The notes: generated by a model not told the origin, from the letters alone. A stretch of 64,000 bases of DNA from Micromussa lordhowensis (GCA_964020085.1 OZ026607.1:5197349-5261348), one strand, 5' to 3'. Counted from the first letter of the stretch, positions 1-15,400 are shown. Numbers and translations are program-made.

Positions 1-497
1 ACTTGATTCTGACAATAGGGATGTTTAGATTGACTTACGATTACAAGATTCTCCACAAGTTCATGTACATGTACAATTTTTGAGTTTCAATTTAGTGACA
101 TTTCCTACGCCCTCACTCTTCATGTTTTCTTCATGGTTTTAGGAAGAGAGGGCATGTACATGTAGCTTATTAGATGAGATGGGCATATGACGTGATAATG
201 TGAATGCTCGAAGTCCTACTCGTACTCAATCTCGTACTTGTACTCAAATCTAAAGTCCCCTTATGACTTCTGGTTATGTTGTCAAAAAGTTGTGCATCAC
301 TATCCTTAGCAGTCACTTGTTTAAGAAAATCAATATACACATCAATGAAAATCAAAATCTTTCAGTATAGCAAGTTTATTTAACTTAAACTGGACCATGG
401 AGTGTTGGTTATTCAATAACATTTATTATGTCATGTACATGGTGTTACAAAGATCATGTGTTTTGTGTTTTTGGTTATTTTGAGAATTCTCTTTCAG
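1..497. other. Upstream intron sequence of SART1, no exon found
   Basis: The first SART1 exon that can be recognised begins at 498, right after a pyrimidine-rich acceptor. Nothing in these bases translates into the SART1 region that should precede it, so this stretch is read as intron. It contains several copies of the word TACATGTA but no clear gene, RNA or mobile element. Confidence 0.5.
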
Positions 498-3400
498 TTC
501 AAGAGGAAACTAGAAGAAATGAGGGAAAAAAGAAGAATAAATAAAAAACTGGGGTAGGTTTCAATTCCTTGAGTTTAAAAAACAGAGCTTGGAAGAATTA
601 ATGATTTTAATAGGCCATTTCTGAGTTGCCTTGTGCCTCTGTGTTGAATCGAGTCTTCGTGCGAACCCTTTCATATGAAAATGTGTTCCACCTACAGGTA
701 CATTTTCATTCAAAGTAAACTCATTTTCATATGAAAGGACTTGGACTTGGACTTGAAAGGACTTGGACTTGTTTTGAAACAGAAGCATAAGGTACAATGT
801 AATAGCCTACCTGTATGCCCTGACAACAACCCAGGTCTCTATTAAGAGTACAGACATTCTCATCCCCAGAGGCCACGCTATTGGTCAGCACCAAGAATCA
901 CGAGCTCTGGCTGGACCCAATTTTCTGAGCATGCGCAGAGTTTTTCATTTCGTATTTTCATCCAATCAGATTTGTCAGATTTGGCGGAAACTCCATGAAT
1001 TGTGGTCTTCCGGTGTTGGACCACCCCAGAGGTCGTGATTCTTGGCGCTGACCAAAAGAAGCATGTCCTCTGAGGAGAAGAATGGGGTATAGATTTACCT
1101 GTATTCTTTAAGATATACACCTTAATGGAAAGAGAGGCAAGATTGGAGAAATTTTCTTGCCAGCAAACTGAAGGTAGATCTGTTCTTTCAAAGAAAAGTA
1201 AAAAGCCTTGGTGCAGGAGATAGTGATGGTGAAGACGACAGTACCATGTCATGGGTTAACAAAAGCAGAAAAACAGAAAGAGAAAAGGCTCTGGCTGAGA
1301 AAAGAGTAAGTTTGCAGGACTGCACATATACTGTACATACCTTTGTATGCTTCCTAGTAGAAAAGGTAGATTAAATATGCTTCAGTTGCTTTATGGTAGA
1401 AGATTCTGTCAATATAAAATTGAGATTACATGTATAATTATGTTGTAGGTCAATATGCAATTCAGGTTAAAATGATTTTAACCTATGCTTCAGTTGCTTT
1501 ATGGTAGAAGATTCTGTCAATATAAAATTGACATTACATGTATAATTATGTTGTAGGTCAATATGCAATTCAGATTAAAATGATTTTAACCTTTGTCAAT
1601 ATAAAATTGACATTACATGTATATGTTGTAGGCATGCAATTCAGGTTAAAATGATTTTAACCTAGTTTGATTATCAATTTTCTTTGTCTTCTAACCCTAA
1701 TTATTCATGATCCATTAGGAGACAAAGGAATTTCATTTTAACCTGAATTTCATTTTTACATGTACTTACAATAATATACATTTATTATTCAACAAATTGT
1801 AACACTATCCAAATAATTATGGTCATGATGCTCTCGATATCTGTCATCCGTAGGTAACAGATATCCGGCGGTATATGTAGCTTCGTACGTGGATGAAAAA
1901 CTGAAGTGAGAAAATGTTGACAGAGGGATTTACAAGGATTTAGGCTGTTTTGTTATCAATTTGTTGAATAATAAAACAATTACATGTATCCTGCTCAATC
2001 TCGCGGAATATCGTCTGATTTTAGTTAAGTATCAGACGATATTCCGCACGATTGAGCAGGATAATTGTTAAGTACATGTAGCTGGATATTTACTTTCTTG
2101 GCTCATACTGATAGTTGCTCTGTTTATGGTATCTGAAATAAATGTGGATTATCAACTGTCGTAAATATTACCAAGGGCGTAAAAACCTAACAGGCCAACA
2201 AGCCAACAGGAATGTTGCAGCCAAACATTTCAGGCAAGTCAGGCACGGCAGGACTAGTGCACACCCTGTGCGCGCTGCCAGAAGACCTTAAGGGTGCAGA
2301 TTGGTTGAACAAGTCACTTATGCACCCAACCATCCCTGCCCCAGAATGACTGGATGGTCTTTATCATACCAATAGACAAACAGCCAGCATAACATTAATT
2401 TTAATCAATATATAATTTAAGAAAATTTATAAAGACCAAAGCTTAATATGCAGAATGCCAACCTGTAACACTATGGAAAGCTATTTGGAACCATCCAGAT
2501 ATAAAAAAGTCATCTTTGACACACTCGGGTTTTTGTATAACTGATATAATACACAGCTTCGGTTTCTTCTTTATTAAAGCTTGTTCACTCAAAGTACTGT
2601 ACATTGTATACTGATTTTTGAAGCTGAGAAAGTTCATTGAATTTCTAGTTGAAGTTGATACAAACATGCACATAAATAATCAACAGGCCCAGTTATTGGC
2701 TGAAATGGATGAGGAGTTTGGAATTAGTAATTTAGTGGAAGAAGAATTTGGATCTCTCTCAAGACCACGACAACCAGTAAGGAATAATGAAAAGAACATA
2801 TTTTCAATATTGCTGCACTTTCTCAAATTCATTTACGTGTAATTTGAACTCTCCACTTAGTCTTAGCAAAAAGGTATTTCTCCTGGATTTACACACAGTA
2901 ATATACTTTTTAGTCACTTTAAAAATAATCCGGTTCTCTCAAAATTGGTCATCCTAAACTCCCCACTATCTCAAACAGTTTGCTGTTTTTAAAGACCTTT
3001 AACATTTTATTTCAAGCCTGATATCTATTTGCTCACAGTACATTTTGATATCTTTTTATTTACTGTATGTTTATCAGTCAGTTATGTATTGTAGCTAAAA
3101 AGAATTCACATTGTTACATACTGTACACTACATATTTTCTCAGTCTGTAGAGAACATCAATTAGCATTCACTTGGTAATCTTCATTCAAAGCTTTCAAGC
3201 CGTCTCCAGCGTTTTTAAGTGACTTCTAAAGTCTAAAGTAATGATGGTTAAACAAAGTGTTGTGTTTCAATATTCATGGATGAGTGATAAGCCATACAGC
3301 TGTACTGTAAGACTTTTTTATGTTTTCAAAACCAAGAAATTCTATCTCTTTGTTTGGAGATCTGCATTATGATTGCTCTTTAGAGTGACTTTCCAACAAA

Positions 3401-6400
3401 TACATGTATATGTTCAGTACAGGCTAGTGACAGTTTGTGTTAGCCCCAGTTGATGTTTTATAACAGAATGTCTAAAAGCAGCTCTCTCTTGATAGGCCTA
3501 TTCAAGTCAGGACCTCAGAGGCATAAAAGTTGAACATTCACTGGAACATTTTACGGTGGGTTGTACTCTTACGGTGATATACAACTGTTTAACAAATCAA
3601 ATTTGGTTTAGTGTGGTCTGTACTCTTATTGACAATGACACGCATCATCACATTTGTTGTGGACTCACTCAGCTGTGCCCCGGGGAGGGGGGGTACTCCC
3701 TATAATGGCCTATACGGGGAGGCTCCGCCCGAAAGGGGTACCTTTTTCAGGCTTCAAGTATATAAAAGGGTAGGGATTTCACAAGTTGAGGTACATACAT
3801 GTAAAAGGGTAGGGAAATCGGTCATTTAGGTATTTACAAGGGCCTTTAATTAAAATATTTCGAATAGATGCACTTATGGCTGTATCAGTTTATTTATTAA
3901 GCACTACAGAGAAGAACACAAGTTGAACATATATAATGTGTGTGTTGTTTATCTACCCATCTACGTGTAACCCACGTGTAATTGAAATTGAAACTGGCTC
4001 CCTAAGGCATCAGCAGAGATTTTCTTTTTACTTCTTACGATGTATTACTTTCTTGTAAGAGTAGTACAATCATGTTTTATTGACCTATTGCATTTTGAAA
4101 TTTCGTTTTGTTCACGTTAACGTTCGTTAAAAAGTATGCACCTATAAAAATAAAGAAGACACTGGAATGGCTGTTCACCTGATGTCTGGAGTATCTCGAC
4201 TCCCGCCCACAACTGAACTGAATATTAAATAACACTTGTTTGCAAAACTTTTCTTCTCATAATGTTTGATATTCTCCCGTAATATTGTTCATTAGCTTCA
4301 TTACAAGGGCTTAGAAAGGGGATGCAGTGTTCTAAAGTAGGTATGTGAAAGGGGTACCTTTTCTCAATAAAAGGTATATAAAAGGGGTACCTTTTCTGCC
4401 AAAATGGTATATAAAAGGGTAAGGGGTTGGACCTTGGGGCGGAGCCTCCCTGTATTAAACTTTGTTAAGTACCCGCCCCCCCCCCCCCCCGGGCTGCGCC
4501 TCGCGAGTTCACAGCAACTTTTGACCACTGTGATGATGTGTAGCATTGTCGATAAGAGTACAGACCTCACTAAACCACATTTTGATTTGTTTTTCACCAA
4601 AATATCAACGTCAAAGAAAATGTTTTTTTCAGAGTGCGAACTGAAAAAGACATTGCATGACACATTGACGTGATAGCATCTTCTGGACTCTTATCTACAA
4701 AGGCAAATTAGCCAATCAGATTGCGAGATCAGTAGCAATTGTGGTAAAAAAAAATAATTTCCAACTTAACTGGGTATAGCTCGAGATCAATTGGTCCAAG
4801 TTCAAGCTCTGGTTGAGAACACTGAGTAGTTTTCTTTCCAAGACGCCTATCCTTCATTACACCACTGAATGCTTGATGAACTGCGCATAGGTAAGGTAGG
4901 TAAAGTCTGCATACGAGCCAAGTGGCTCATCAGGCCGAAGCTTATCATGGTTTCCATGGCATGAAGTGACTAGGAATATTTCTTCTCCCCCCTGGATGGG
5001 ATGCCAGTCCATCGCAGAGTTACCCCCAGCGTTAAATTTGCCGGTACCCATTTATACACCTGGGTGGAGAGAGGCACCGTGAGAGTAAAGTGTCTTGCCT
5101 AAGAACACAACGCAATGTCCCAGGCCAGGGCTCGAACTCGGAGCGCTTGATGAACTGCGCATAAGACAGTTAAAATAAATTTACTTTATATTCTGTATTT
5201 TCCAGGAGGGCACATCAGTGATCATGACTCTAAAAGATGCCTGTAAGTTGGTTTAATTTTAATGTCTAATGACCACTTTCTTAGTCTCCATGAGTATTGA
5301 TGACTAACACACACTTACAATGTACTTTCTGCACACTCATAACCCTTGGGTTATCAACTTACTAAGTCTTTCTCACACACCGCTGGTAGCCATGACATGC
5401 TGACCACTGCCGCCTGACCTTTATTGCAAAATCAAAGCTAGCACAAGTAGCATATTATACTAAACACCGGAAGTAACGAAAAAAGTTCAAAGCTGGTACA
5501 CTATACTGGTATTGTCTAAAAACTTACAACCTCTGGGTGGGTGGGCAGGAAAGTCAGCAATAATTTGCAGACGCAACAAAATCAACTGCCCGCCTGATAG
5601 GTCACATGACCTATACCCAGGCCCCAGCGCTGTGTGAGAAAAACATTTTTCACTTCTTTCATTTCACTCGGCCAGTGAAAAATTACTCGTATGTAAGCTT
5701 GAAGAAGTGACTAATATTTCCTCTTACAGAAAAATTATTTTAAATGTTGTTGATGAATTTCCAGTACATGGAATTTACCTTGATATATATTTATCTGTTT
5801 TAGCTGTCCTAGATGAGGATGAGCAAACTTTAGTTAATGTAAATATTGTGGATAAAGAAAAGGTAAGATCTTTTTCAATGATATTAATATTTTATTGACT
5901 AGTTTAATTCCAAATTCATTCTTCTTCTCAAGCCAGAGTAGAGTCAAAAACAATATTGTTACATGTATGTTGAAGTTCCATCCCTTCATAATAATTGCTA
6001 ATGATTTTTTATCATAATGATGATGTAAATGAAACATGTGAACTCTTACTTTAATCTTCAGAAAAATAATGGTGGGTAATCTTTCAGACCAAAAAATTGT
6101 TGAAAATTTCTCTGCCCTTGACATTTTTTTTTTCATTCTAACATTTTTACATTCTCAACATTTTTTATATTATATTCAGGTACATGTATCTATTGGCATA
6201 CTTCATCCATGCAAATTACTGAAATTTTAAGTACTTATGGAAAGTAAGGCTTATGATTTAAAATACCCTACGGTGTGTTTCCATTTTCTTGGAATACAAG
6301 CTTTATTTAATTGGGGTATTCTTGAAACAAAAACTTTCTAAATGGAACTGTGGTCAGAGAACTTCAGTTTCATCATTATATTTTCCTTAATTTTCACTAT

Positions 6401-9400
6401 TAAGTTGAAAGATATCATCGCTCAGGAATTTGAGCAGTCACCTTAAAGTTGGTAATCCTGAAAAAAAAAGTCAAGAGATGGACAAACCTCCCATCTTGGG
6501 AGAGAAGTAATTTACTCCAGGCTACACTGTAGGTCTACTAATAAAAAAGCTGCTGTTTTCTGTTAAATGGTCGCATTGATTGACTAATCTGGCATCTTGT
6601 GTCCCTTGAACTTGTTTTGACCTTAAACCTTTTATCTTTTTCATCAGGGAAACAAAAACATTGAGCATAGAAAGCGAAAACCAGATTACAGGCCATATGA
6701 GGAAGCTGAAACGGATGAGTATGGCATGGCAAGTATTACCAATGTGTTCATCTTGTGATTGCTTTCTACTCTATGCAACCAAACTACATGTACATGATTG
6801 TACTTTATAATGGCCCATGCATGCTGTAAAATTCTGATAAGTGGTCCTGGGTGTGAAATTTGACCAAAAGGCTCCTTCAGTGGGCTTACTGTCATTTTCA
6901 AAAGAGGGGTTCGGCAGCTTTTTAGCAGAGGGGATTAAACATTTCAAAAATCTGTGACAATCCATCTGAGAGTTTTTGGGTCATGTAGGAATACTGGATA
7001 GTACAGTTGTAGTACTTTGTACATGTGACATTGAACACACAACAGGTTATGAAGCATTCAAATTCACCTCAAAGTTTCTGAGCATACTAATAATGATACA
7101 TGTATGAAATACTAATCAAAACAAGCTACAGTATGTACATGTAAAGAGGTACTGGAAATATCAGATGAAGTCCTTGTTATCTTTCTTGCTTCTAGAGCTA
7201 AGTCTTAACACACACATTTACGTGTAAGCCTATGGGCAACATTTACATGTAAGTACAGGTAGGAGGGTTATTATTGGAGGGTGCTTTGCATTTTTGCCCT
7301 TCACTGGAGACCAGAGGGGAAGCAGAAACGGGGCCGTCCCAAGAACACCTGGCGTCAAACTGTAGAAGGGGAGCTTAAGACTCTTCATCACACCTGGGGG
7401 ACTGTTCAGAAACTGACCCAGAACAGACAAAGGTGGAGTACCTTTGTTGCTGCCCTACATGCCAGCCGGCATAATGGGCATGAGTGAGTGATTGCATTTG
7501 TAATTGGGGGAAGTGGAGCTTGGGTGAAGGGGGGGCTTGCTGTGGGAGGAAGCGCTGCTTAAGGGGAGGGGGAAATGGGAATTTTATGGAACTTCTAGAC
7601 TACAAACAATCCCTAGCTTTCTTCCCAATTTGATCGTCAAACATGTTTGTCTGTGATCATAGAGGCACAAAACAGTGTTTACGATGCTCAAAGCATTCAG
7701 TTTGACCTTTTGCTATAGCTAGGCTAGAACTACAGGTACAGGGAGTATTTGCTAGACTGCATGTATGTGGTAACTTGTGCAAGCTCATGACTTCATATTA
7801 TGTTATTTAAGGTCAAACCAAAGGGGCTCTTGCAAAAGTACGATGAAGAAATTGATGGAGAGCAAAGAAAATCTTTTGTTCTTGGTGAGGAAAAACGTAA
7901 TGATCAGTAAAATATAAAACTTAAGGTAAAAAGCTGTTTAAAATTAGGTCTTAACGTTTTCGATCTAATAGATCATCATCAGATGACTCTGATGAGATGA
8001 CTCTGATGAGATGACATCTGATCAGATGACTCTGATGATGATCTATTAGATCGAAAACATTAAGACCTAATTTTAAACAGCTTTTACCTTAAGTTTTATA
8101 TTTTATTTTTTATCGGCGAAATGTACATATAATGATCAGTGTTACTCGTGTTTGTTAATTATTCAAGAAGTTTGATGCATTGAATTTCACACTTTTAATG
8201 TTGACTTTCTCATGGGTTGATAAATTATCAACTCAGATACATGTAAAGTCATGTAGTCCAACCCCACTTAAGACACCAGCTCATTTCATGAAATCAAAAT
8301 TATTGTCCTTTTTTCATCTAATTTCCTGTCAGGTTCCGGTGGAAAATATGACACAACCAAAGAAGATGAAGTAAAAAAGGTACATTACAGGAATTATTTT
8401 CCTTTGGATTGCATATTACATGTACAATGTAACTTTAATTTTGATGTCAAGATTATTTCAAAAAGTCACAGTATATTACCGATAGATCTTTTTTTAATAT
8501 TCTTTTTTTTGTTTTTTTGAAATCCTAAACAGATACAAGCCAAGCTAAAAGCCCAGATGGTATGAGAACGTAATACTCATTATTACAATTATGGCAAGGT
8601 AGTCTAGAGGTTAATCAGAGCATTCTGATTGGTTCTTTCTTGGTCGGGATTTTGCCATATGGACTGTCTCCGTGGAAATGGTCATAAACCATGTATTTTT
8701 TTTGTTTTCGAGTGCCCTATAGTAAACTATTAATAATCAATAGCTGGCCTTGCTCAATCGGTTCTTGAGAATATTGGCCCTCTGTCGTTTTCATACGGAC
8801 CTCAGGGCAATATTACCCAGTATGGCGCTCACACTTGGTTGGTAAGGAGTTAATGTTAATACTCTCATTCTTATAAAATGTTGACTATGAACCCAAAATA
8901 TGATATTCCGTATGAAATTTTCGTCTGGGAACTTTCATAAACTACACGAACAAACCTAAAGGAACTCAGAGATTTGCTTGAAACGTGTCCAAACTGGAAA
9001 AAAGAGGAGATCTTTGACAAAATACCTTATTCCTCGTACAGTACATGGATATACTTGGTTTGCTTCTAAACTACATGTACATGAATGTTTCCCCCTTTCC
9101 AATTTATGTTCTCCCTTAAGCCAGAAGAAACCTGGGTGCTAAATTGAATCATGACTGCAGTAATGTCACTTCTTGATCCCTAAATACTCTAGATACTAAC
9201 AACTTTATCTTAGTCTAAGGTAATGTTACCGGTAATCTCATTTTTCAGGTATCACTAGAAATGGCAAAGCCTCAGCTGGCTGTCGAGTACTATACTCAGG
9301 AAGAAATGGTAATAGTAGGCCCAAAAGGTCGAGACAGCAGAAAGTAAATCGTGATTTTTAAGAACGTTACGACATGTTTTAATTTTAAAGACATGTTTCG

Positions 9401-12400
9401 ATGTTGCCAACATCATCTTCAGTTACATAATGTTTTAAAAACCGTTGGACTTTATAACAACTAGGCGAAACATACATAATTAAGATTAAGTGACAAAAAT
9501 CATAATAATAATCATAATAATAGGCCCTTTGCAGCTGGGGTCACATGACCAAATGTTTACTCAATTAACTGGTCACCCAAAATAACTACAAAGCTGAACG
9601 AGTTGGGTGACCATAAATACAAAAATTAATTTAAAAAAAACTTAAAAGTCAGTTAAGACATCTGAAATTTCAACAATAGAATTTAACAGTACAAATAGAT
9701 TTAAGACTGAAATAAACTAGTATCATTATACTTAAGAAACAAAACATAGAAGTTACCACTTATAAACTAGATAAATAGAGACAATCATGTATAACTAGTA
9801 CATAACATTGTAAAAGAAACCAAACACTTACAAATTACAGGGGGATAAATCATTCTTTAAGTTACAGCCCATAATTTTATGAAAAGAAGGTCACGTGATA
9901 GTTTAGCTGCAAAGGGCCTATGACAACATTCCAAATAAAGAACCAGTTTTGTACCATGCCATACAACAAAACATCAATCAGAATACTGGAAAGTCGTAGT
10001 ATATTCAACTCATCCTGCCCCGTGCGAATGTCGCATGGACTGTGTTGGCCACTATGGCGTGATATAAAATAGTTAAAGGCTCGTATGTATACCGAGACAA
10101 TTCCAATTACCCGTGATATATTCCGCGTTATAATCCATCAAATATTTTCGCTCGCGCGCGATTGGTCTAAACGCGTCACGTGACTGAAATTTCCCACAAC
10201 TAAAATTGGGGAATATCCAAGTGATATTCCTCAATTTTCAAATCTGCGCGTGTTGTGAAAAATAAACACAGCAGCCTCCTTTTGTTGCGAAAATATGCTC
10301 GGATATTTGTCCTTAAACATTATCTGTTCCTCAAAGCTTACAGGTAATGTCTGCGGACAAATATTCGCCGAGCATACATGTATTTCCGCTCCAAATGGAG
10401 ACTATTGATTATTTATATCACCCAAAAGTGTTGCATAACTAGTATTTATTATATTTTTACCTAATACTGTTGACTTGATCTTCGCTTGGACAGGTAAAAT
10501 TTAAGAAACCAAAGAAGAGGAGAAAAATTAAGAAGAGGGAAACCCTAAAGGTAATTGTTAGTGAAGTACTTCCATTTGGTGATGTTTAGAATTCACATGT
10601 ATGGAACATCGTGGAAAAATTAGCCTAAAATTTTCAACTTTGTCTTTTGTAACCCCTTTTGAATCTTCCCCAATCTCAAATCAAGATCTCAGGTTTATGG
10701 GTTAAACTTGAGATGTTCAACTGACTTGGTCAAAGTTTCGCTCAATGTTTTGGATTATTGATTGAAACTAACCTCTCACACACTTGTACTGTATGTTTCC
10801 GTAGCCTAATGATGCTGATTCTTTGTAGGCCGACCATCTTGGCGTGTTACCAGGACAAACAGATCTAAACAGTGATAGGGGGTCAAGGTATGTTACTGTG
10901 GTTCACAAGAGAAGCTCTTATTACCCGTTTACCGCAAGTTAAATCGTTTCTACGCGCTTTTTCATCGGTTACATTCTATTCCCGCACTTTCCACAGGTTT
11001 CATTTTTTCCCGCGCTTTCCACTGGTTACATTCTTTTCCCGCGCTTTCCACCGTTTACAGACTTCACATATGGTGCATTGCCGAGTTGCCAGTAACGGGT
11101 TTTCCCGCGCTTTCCACAAGTTAAATGTTTTTCCGCGCTTACCACTTGTTACATTGTTTCGCTTTGAGTTTTGTTTGGGTTTTTGCTGTGGTGAATAACT
11201 GTTCGATTTGTCTGGGATTGGTTTTAAGTTAGGTATAAGAAAACTGGTCAAATTCAGACTATTTCATCGTGTAGTATCATTCTCTCTTACAGGAGTGTCA
11301 AGTCGATCCTTAAAAATGCACCAGATAGACAAGACAGAGAAGATGACGATCAGATGATGCAGCTCGATCCTCTTGAGCCTGATGAAGATGGTGTGCTGTA
11401 ATTAACACTTAATGACTGGTCCCGAGGGGAACGGTGAATTTTGTTTCCCGAGAATCTCAATACTTCCCGAGACGAAGCGGAGGGAAACATTGAGATTCGA
11501 GGGAAACAAAATTCACTGTTTCCCAAGGGACCAGTCATTAAGTGATTTGTTATATAGCAAATCAAATGGCAAAATAACTTTTGAAAAGCGCGCTGAGATT
11601 CCAGCGACAACATCAGTCCGCCTTCAACTGCACGCTCTCATCACGTGCAACAGCGGTCAACAGTAATAGTGCTCTTTACCCATATGATAATCATTTATTG
11701 ACCATGCTTGTTCAGTCTTCATTCGATCTTCGGGTATTTTGCAAACAGTGGGTATCCTTCTGCAGAATATATCGGATATAAATTTCGAAATCACATAAAT
11801 TTAATTCACAGTCATCTACTAACACGTCTTCCTGCTACTTTTCAGAAGTCGTAATGGCTGATATAGATAACAGTTCGATAGTTGAAGAAGACGAGGCACA
11901 ACTAGAACTACAACTGGCATTACAGAGGTAAATACTGAATAATGTTTTTCAGCTGAAGCGCTGAATGGATAAAATAAATAAATATCATAATTGGCCACTT
12001 CCCTGATGGGGCTTTTCTGAGCCCTAAAATTTTGAGCGAGAGATCAGGATTAAATTTCTCCTCACAGCCTCAATACATTTTCAAGCAGACAAGTGATATT
12101 GTCTTGATGTAACACCAAGTTCTCAGAAGTGACATTTAAAGATATGTAAGGTATTCAGTAAAGAGAGTGAATCTTTCAACGTTAAAAGGAGGCAAGATTC
12201 ACGTACTAGTTTTGTTCCGAAGGGACGAGGTTACATCACTATTTCGATCCTTGCACACTAGACTACGTGTAGTCCCTCTTTTGCTTAGCCTGTCGTGGGC
12301 GCGAGAAGCATGAGCGTGGGCGCGAGGATTTCGCGTGGTCATTTTTTTCTCGCGGTATTTTTTTTCGCGTCACTCGCGACTGACTAAGCGAAAGATAAAC

Positions 12401-15400
12401 TACTCGCAGTCTACTTGCTCACAGCCGGACTTCTTTAAATCGGACACGAAAATGGGCTTAGTTTACTGCCCGCATTACGGAGGCGTCCGTAATATAGGGG
12501 TAGAGACTATATGAATTCTGGTTTCTTGGGAACCAAGTTAGCTGTCCATAGCATAGGCGTGTACGGAGCTTAATCGAAATGGGTTATGATACTGTAAAAA
12601 CAGGGAAGGTTCCTATATTGTGGAACACATTTTACTAACACTTGCGCTGGATAACAAAATCAACTTGAGCTAAATACAATCTGTTTCTTTTTTCCTCTTA
12701 CTCTTGTACTATTTCTTTTGTGGTGTTTATTGTTACAGTTTAAAGGGTTCAAATCGTACTGAAAACGGGTTTTTGCTATTTTTAATGTGTCGCTATTTCA
12801 TAAAATTGCGTGGCGTTGTTGAAGATCCAGTAACCAATTTTTTTCACGCTCCTGTAGGTCTCGTCGGCTAAAGCAAGAGAAATCAACAACTGGCGCTGAA
12901 AAGGTCTGTATCATTCAAGAATGAAATACTCGACGAACATGCTTTGACTCAAACACAGCCACATTGTTTCTTTAAAGGATTAAAAAATTCAGGCTTGAAC
13001 TGGATTCGAAACCTTAACCTCTTTTTTTTCAGGCTTTAATTTGGCAGCTGCTTAAGTTGTGTATATAACTGCGATGATCATTGATGTCTTCGTATCTTTC
13101 TCCGCAGTTCAAATATACGATCTTTCATATATTCACTTGCACCCTTAGTATGATATAAGAACATAAATATATCAAATATATCTATACCATGTGAAATTTA
13201 TAGCTACCTAGCAGCATATTTTAATATGCTACTAGGTAGAAATAAATTAAAATATATTAAAATGTTAATTAATAAAAACTATTTAATAATAAATTATTAA
13301 TTAATATATTAAATAGAAATAAATTAAAATATATTCCGATTTTGTCATGCAAAGAATCACCTCTGAATCGAATTAAAGCTCAGAATTATATTATTTAATG
13401 TGCAATCCTACTCACTGCGATTCAATTTCCAGGTTGTGGAGGTTCTAGCCACTGTGATCAAGAAAGAAAAGGAAGACAAGACTGAAAACAAAGGTGGGTC
13501 TAGATACAGACAGCTCTGTTGAAGACAAACACTTTCAAAACCAGCACCAATTGTCCTTGATGTTAAGGTGCCCGTTGCAGTCAGTAACAATAGTCGACGC
13601 ATCCTGGCACTAGTTATTCTGAGTAACGGCGGCTAAGTGTTTTCTTCTCTTTTAGGCGATCGCTTGTTGTTTTAGATATTAGCATCGGCTTACATAACAT
13701 TCATACATGTATATAGCAGCGAAATCATCAGTAACAAACCCTGAGCATGTATGCATCACTTCATTATCATTATTGTGTCAAATGTAGAATAGAACCAAAC
13801 TTAGGATATAACTACAGTATTTTCTGCTCCTCAAATCGTGTTCATTAACCGCTTCAGAGGTAATAGATGATGTTTCCAATAATAATAAATGAAATGAAGA
13901 GTTCGAATTCTTTTCCGTGTATGCCTGTGACAGAAAAAAATCATCTGACGATGTTGTTTCTCAATTTCAGATTCCATCATTTTAAATTCGACATCTGAGT
14001 TTTGTCGCACACTTGGAGAGCTACCATCATTGAGTGAGTTTGGTTTTTCTTTTCACCGTAAATGATCTAATGAACGCTCGGGCGTCTATTAAATTTTAAC
14101 ATCCTACGAGGGGCTTTAAAAGATATGAGGCCTTTATTAGAAAGAGGCGTTTATTTCACTTAAGCTGTAACAACGACGTTAACAAAATAAATAAGACACG
14201 TAGTTTGCTTGCGGAGTGAGATAAAAACAGTTTGTGAGTAGAAGATAATCTGATCTTCAATATTAATGTCTTCATCGTCACCTGGCTCAAAGTTGCTATC
14301 ATACTGAGTACAGAAATTAAGAAGAAAACAGAACGTTGTCCGTACTTTGAACTTGAGATTGAGCAAGATGCAAATATGCGCAAGCCAAGCAAGAAAGTAA
14401 AGAAATTTATGGAGCGTTTCCTTGGTTTTTGAGGCGATTCTCCGGGATAGGGGAGGGTGTCTATTAGACACGGAGTGTTAATTATAAGGGAGTGTCTAAT
14501 ACAACCTTTATCCCTCAGTGGGGTGCGTCTTCTAGAGACGAGGCGTTTTTTAAGAGTGAACGTTTATTAGATCACGTACAGTATTTGCATTTTTTGTGTG
14601 TTTGCCGTGTAAGTCTATTTGTTTACGAAGATCGTCTTTGTTTGAAAGACATGACGCGTTATTGCTTAACGAGGGACAAAGCTACCTTCAAACTTGACTC
14701 AAACCTTGAAATGATGCTATACCAAGTTAGAAAAAACAGCAAAGAGACAATAAACCAAAAATGAACAAGGATGGTTAGGTATGGGGAAGATTTCGACGTA
14801 TTACGAATGGTAAACGTTTTACTTTTCTTCTCCTTAGATGTACCTGGTGAACAGATAGAGGAGGAAGAAGATGATGATAACGAGGTATAACAAGTTCGCT
14901 AATTCACTCAAGTGAATGTTTCTTCTTTTTCCGTCGTTCTTTCATATACATTTTAGAATAAAAAATAGCGATAGAAAAACATGACGTTTCGACGACATGT
15001 CACCATTATCAAATGCAAATTATAACAAGATAGTGAACGTTATATATAAAATAGTAGGTGACAAAATACATTAGAATAAACGAGGCGGGAAAAAAATAAA
15101 CAAACGAATGAGAAAAATTTTAAATAAACGTTTTCGCTGGAATGGAGTCATTTTGAGTGTTTAGAGTCGGTCTCTTTTTCCTTATCAAAAGCATCTCATA
15201 AATCTCATCTTTCATATACAACAGCAATAATTTGACAAAAGTGGTCGCACTTCCCTTGCTTTGTAACAGGGAGTTGACACGAATCGCAATGGTACCAAGA
15301 GTTGCGTTGGTTTTCTTACTTTCTCGTCTGAGAAGTACTCGATACTAAGTCGTATTTCTATCTATTCATCCGGCTTTTCGCTTTCGTTTAAAATTTAAAT

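Noticed and set aside
878..1252. ORF of 124 residues on -
   Set aside because: It crosses a foldback element and the antisense of SART1 exon 2, with no motif of its own.
14930..15130. GACGTTTCGACGACATGT-like words, considered as Penelope-type retroelement ends
   Set aside because: No GIY-YIG or reverse-transcriptase coding was found nearby and ends could not be set.
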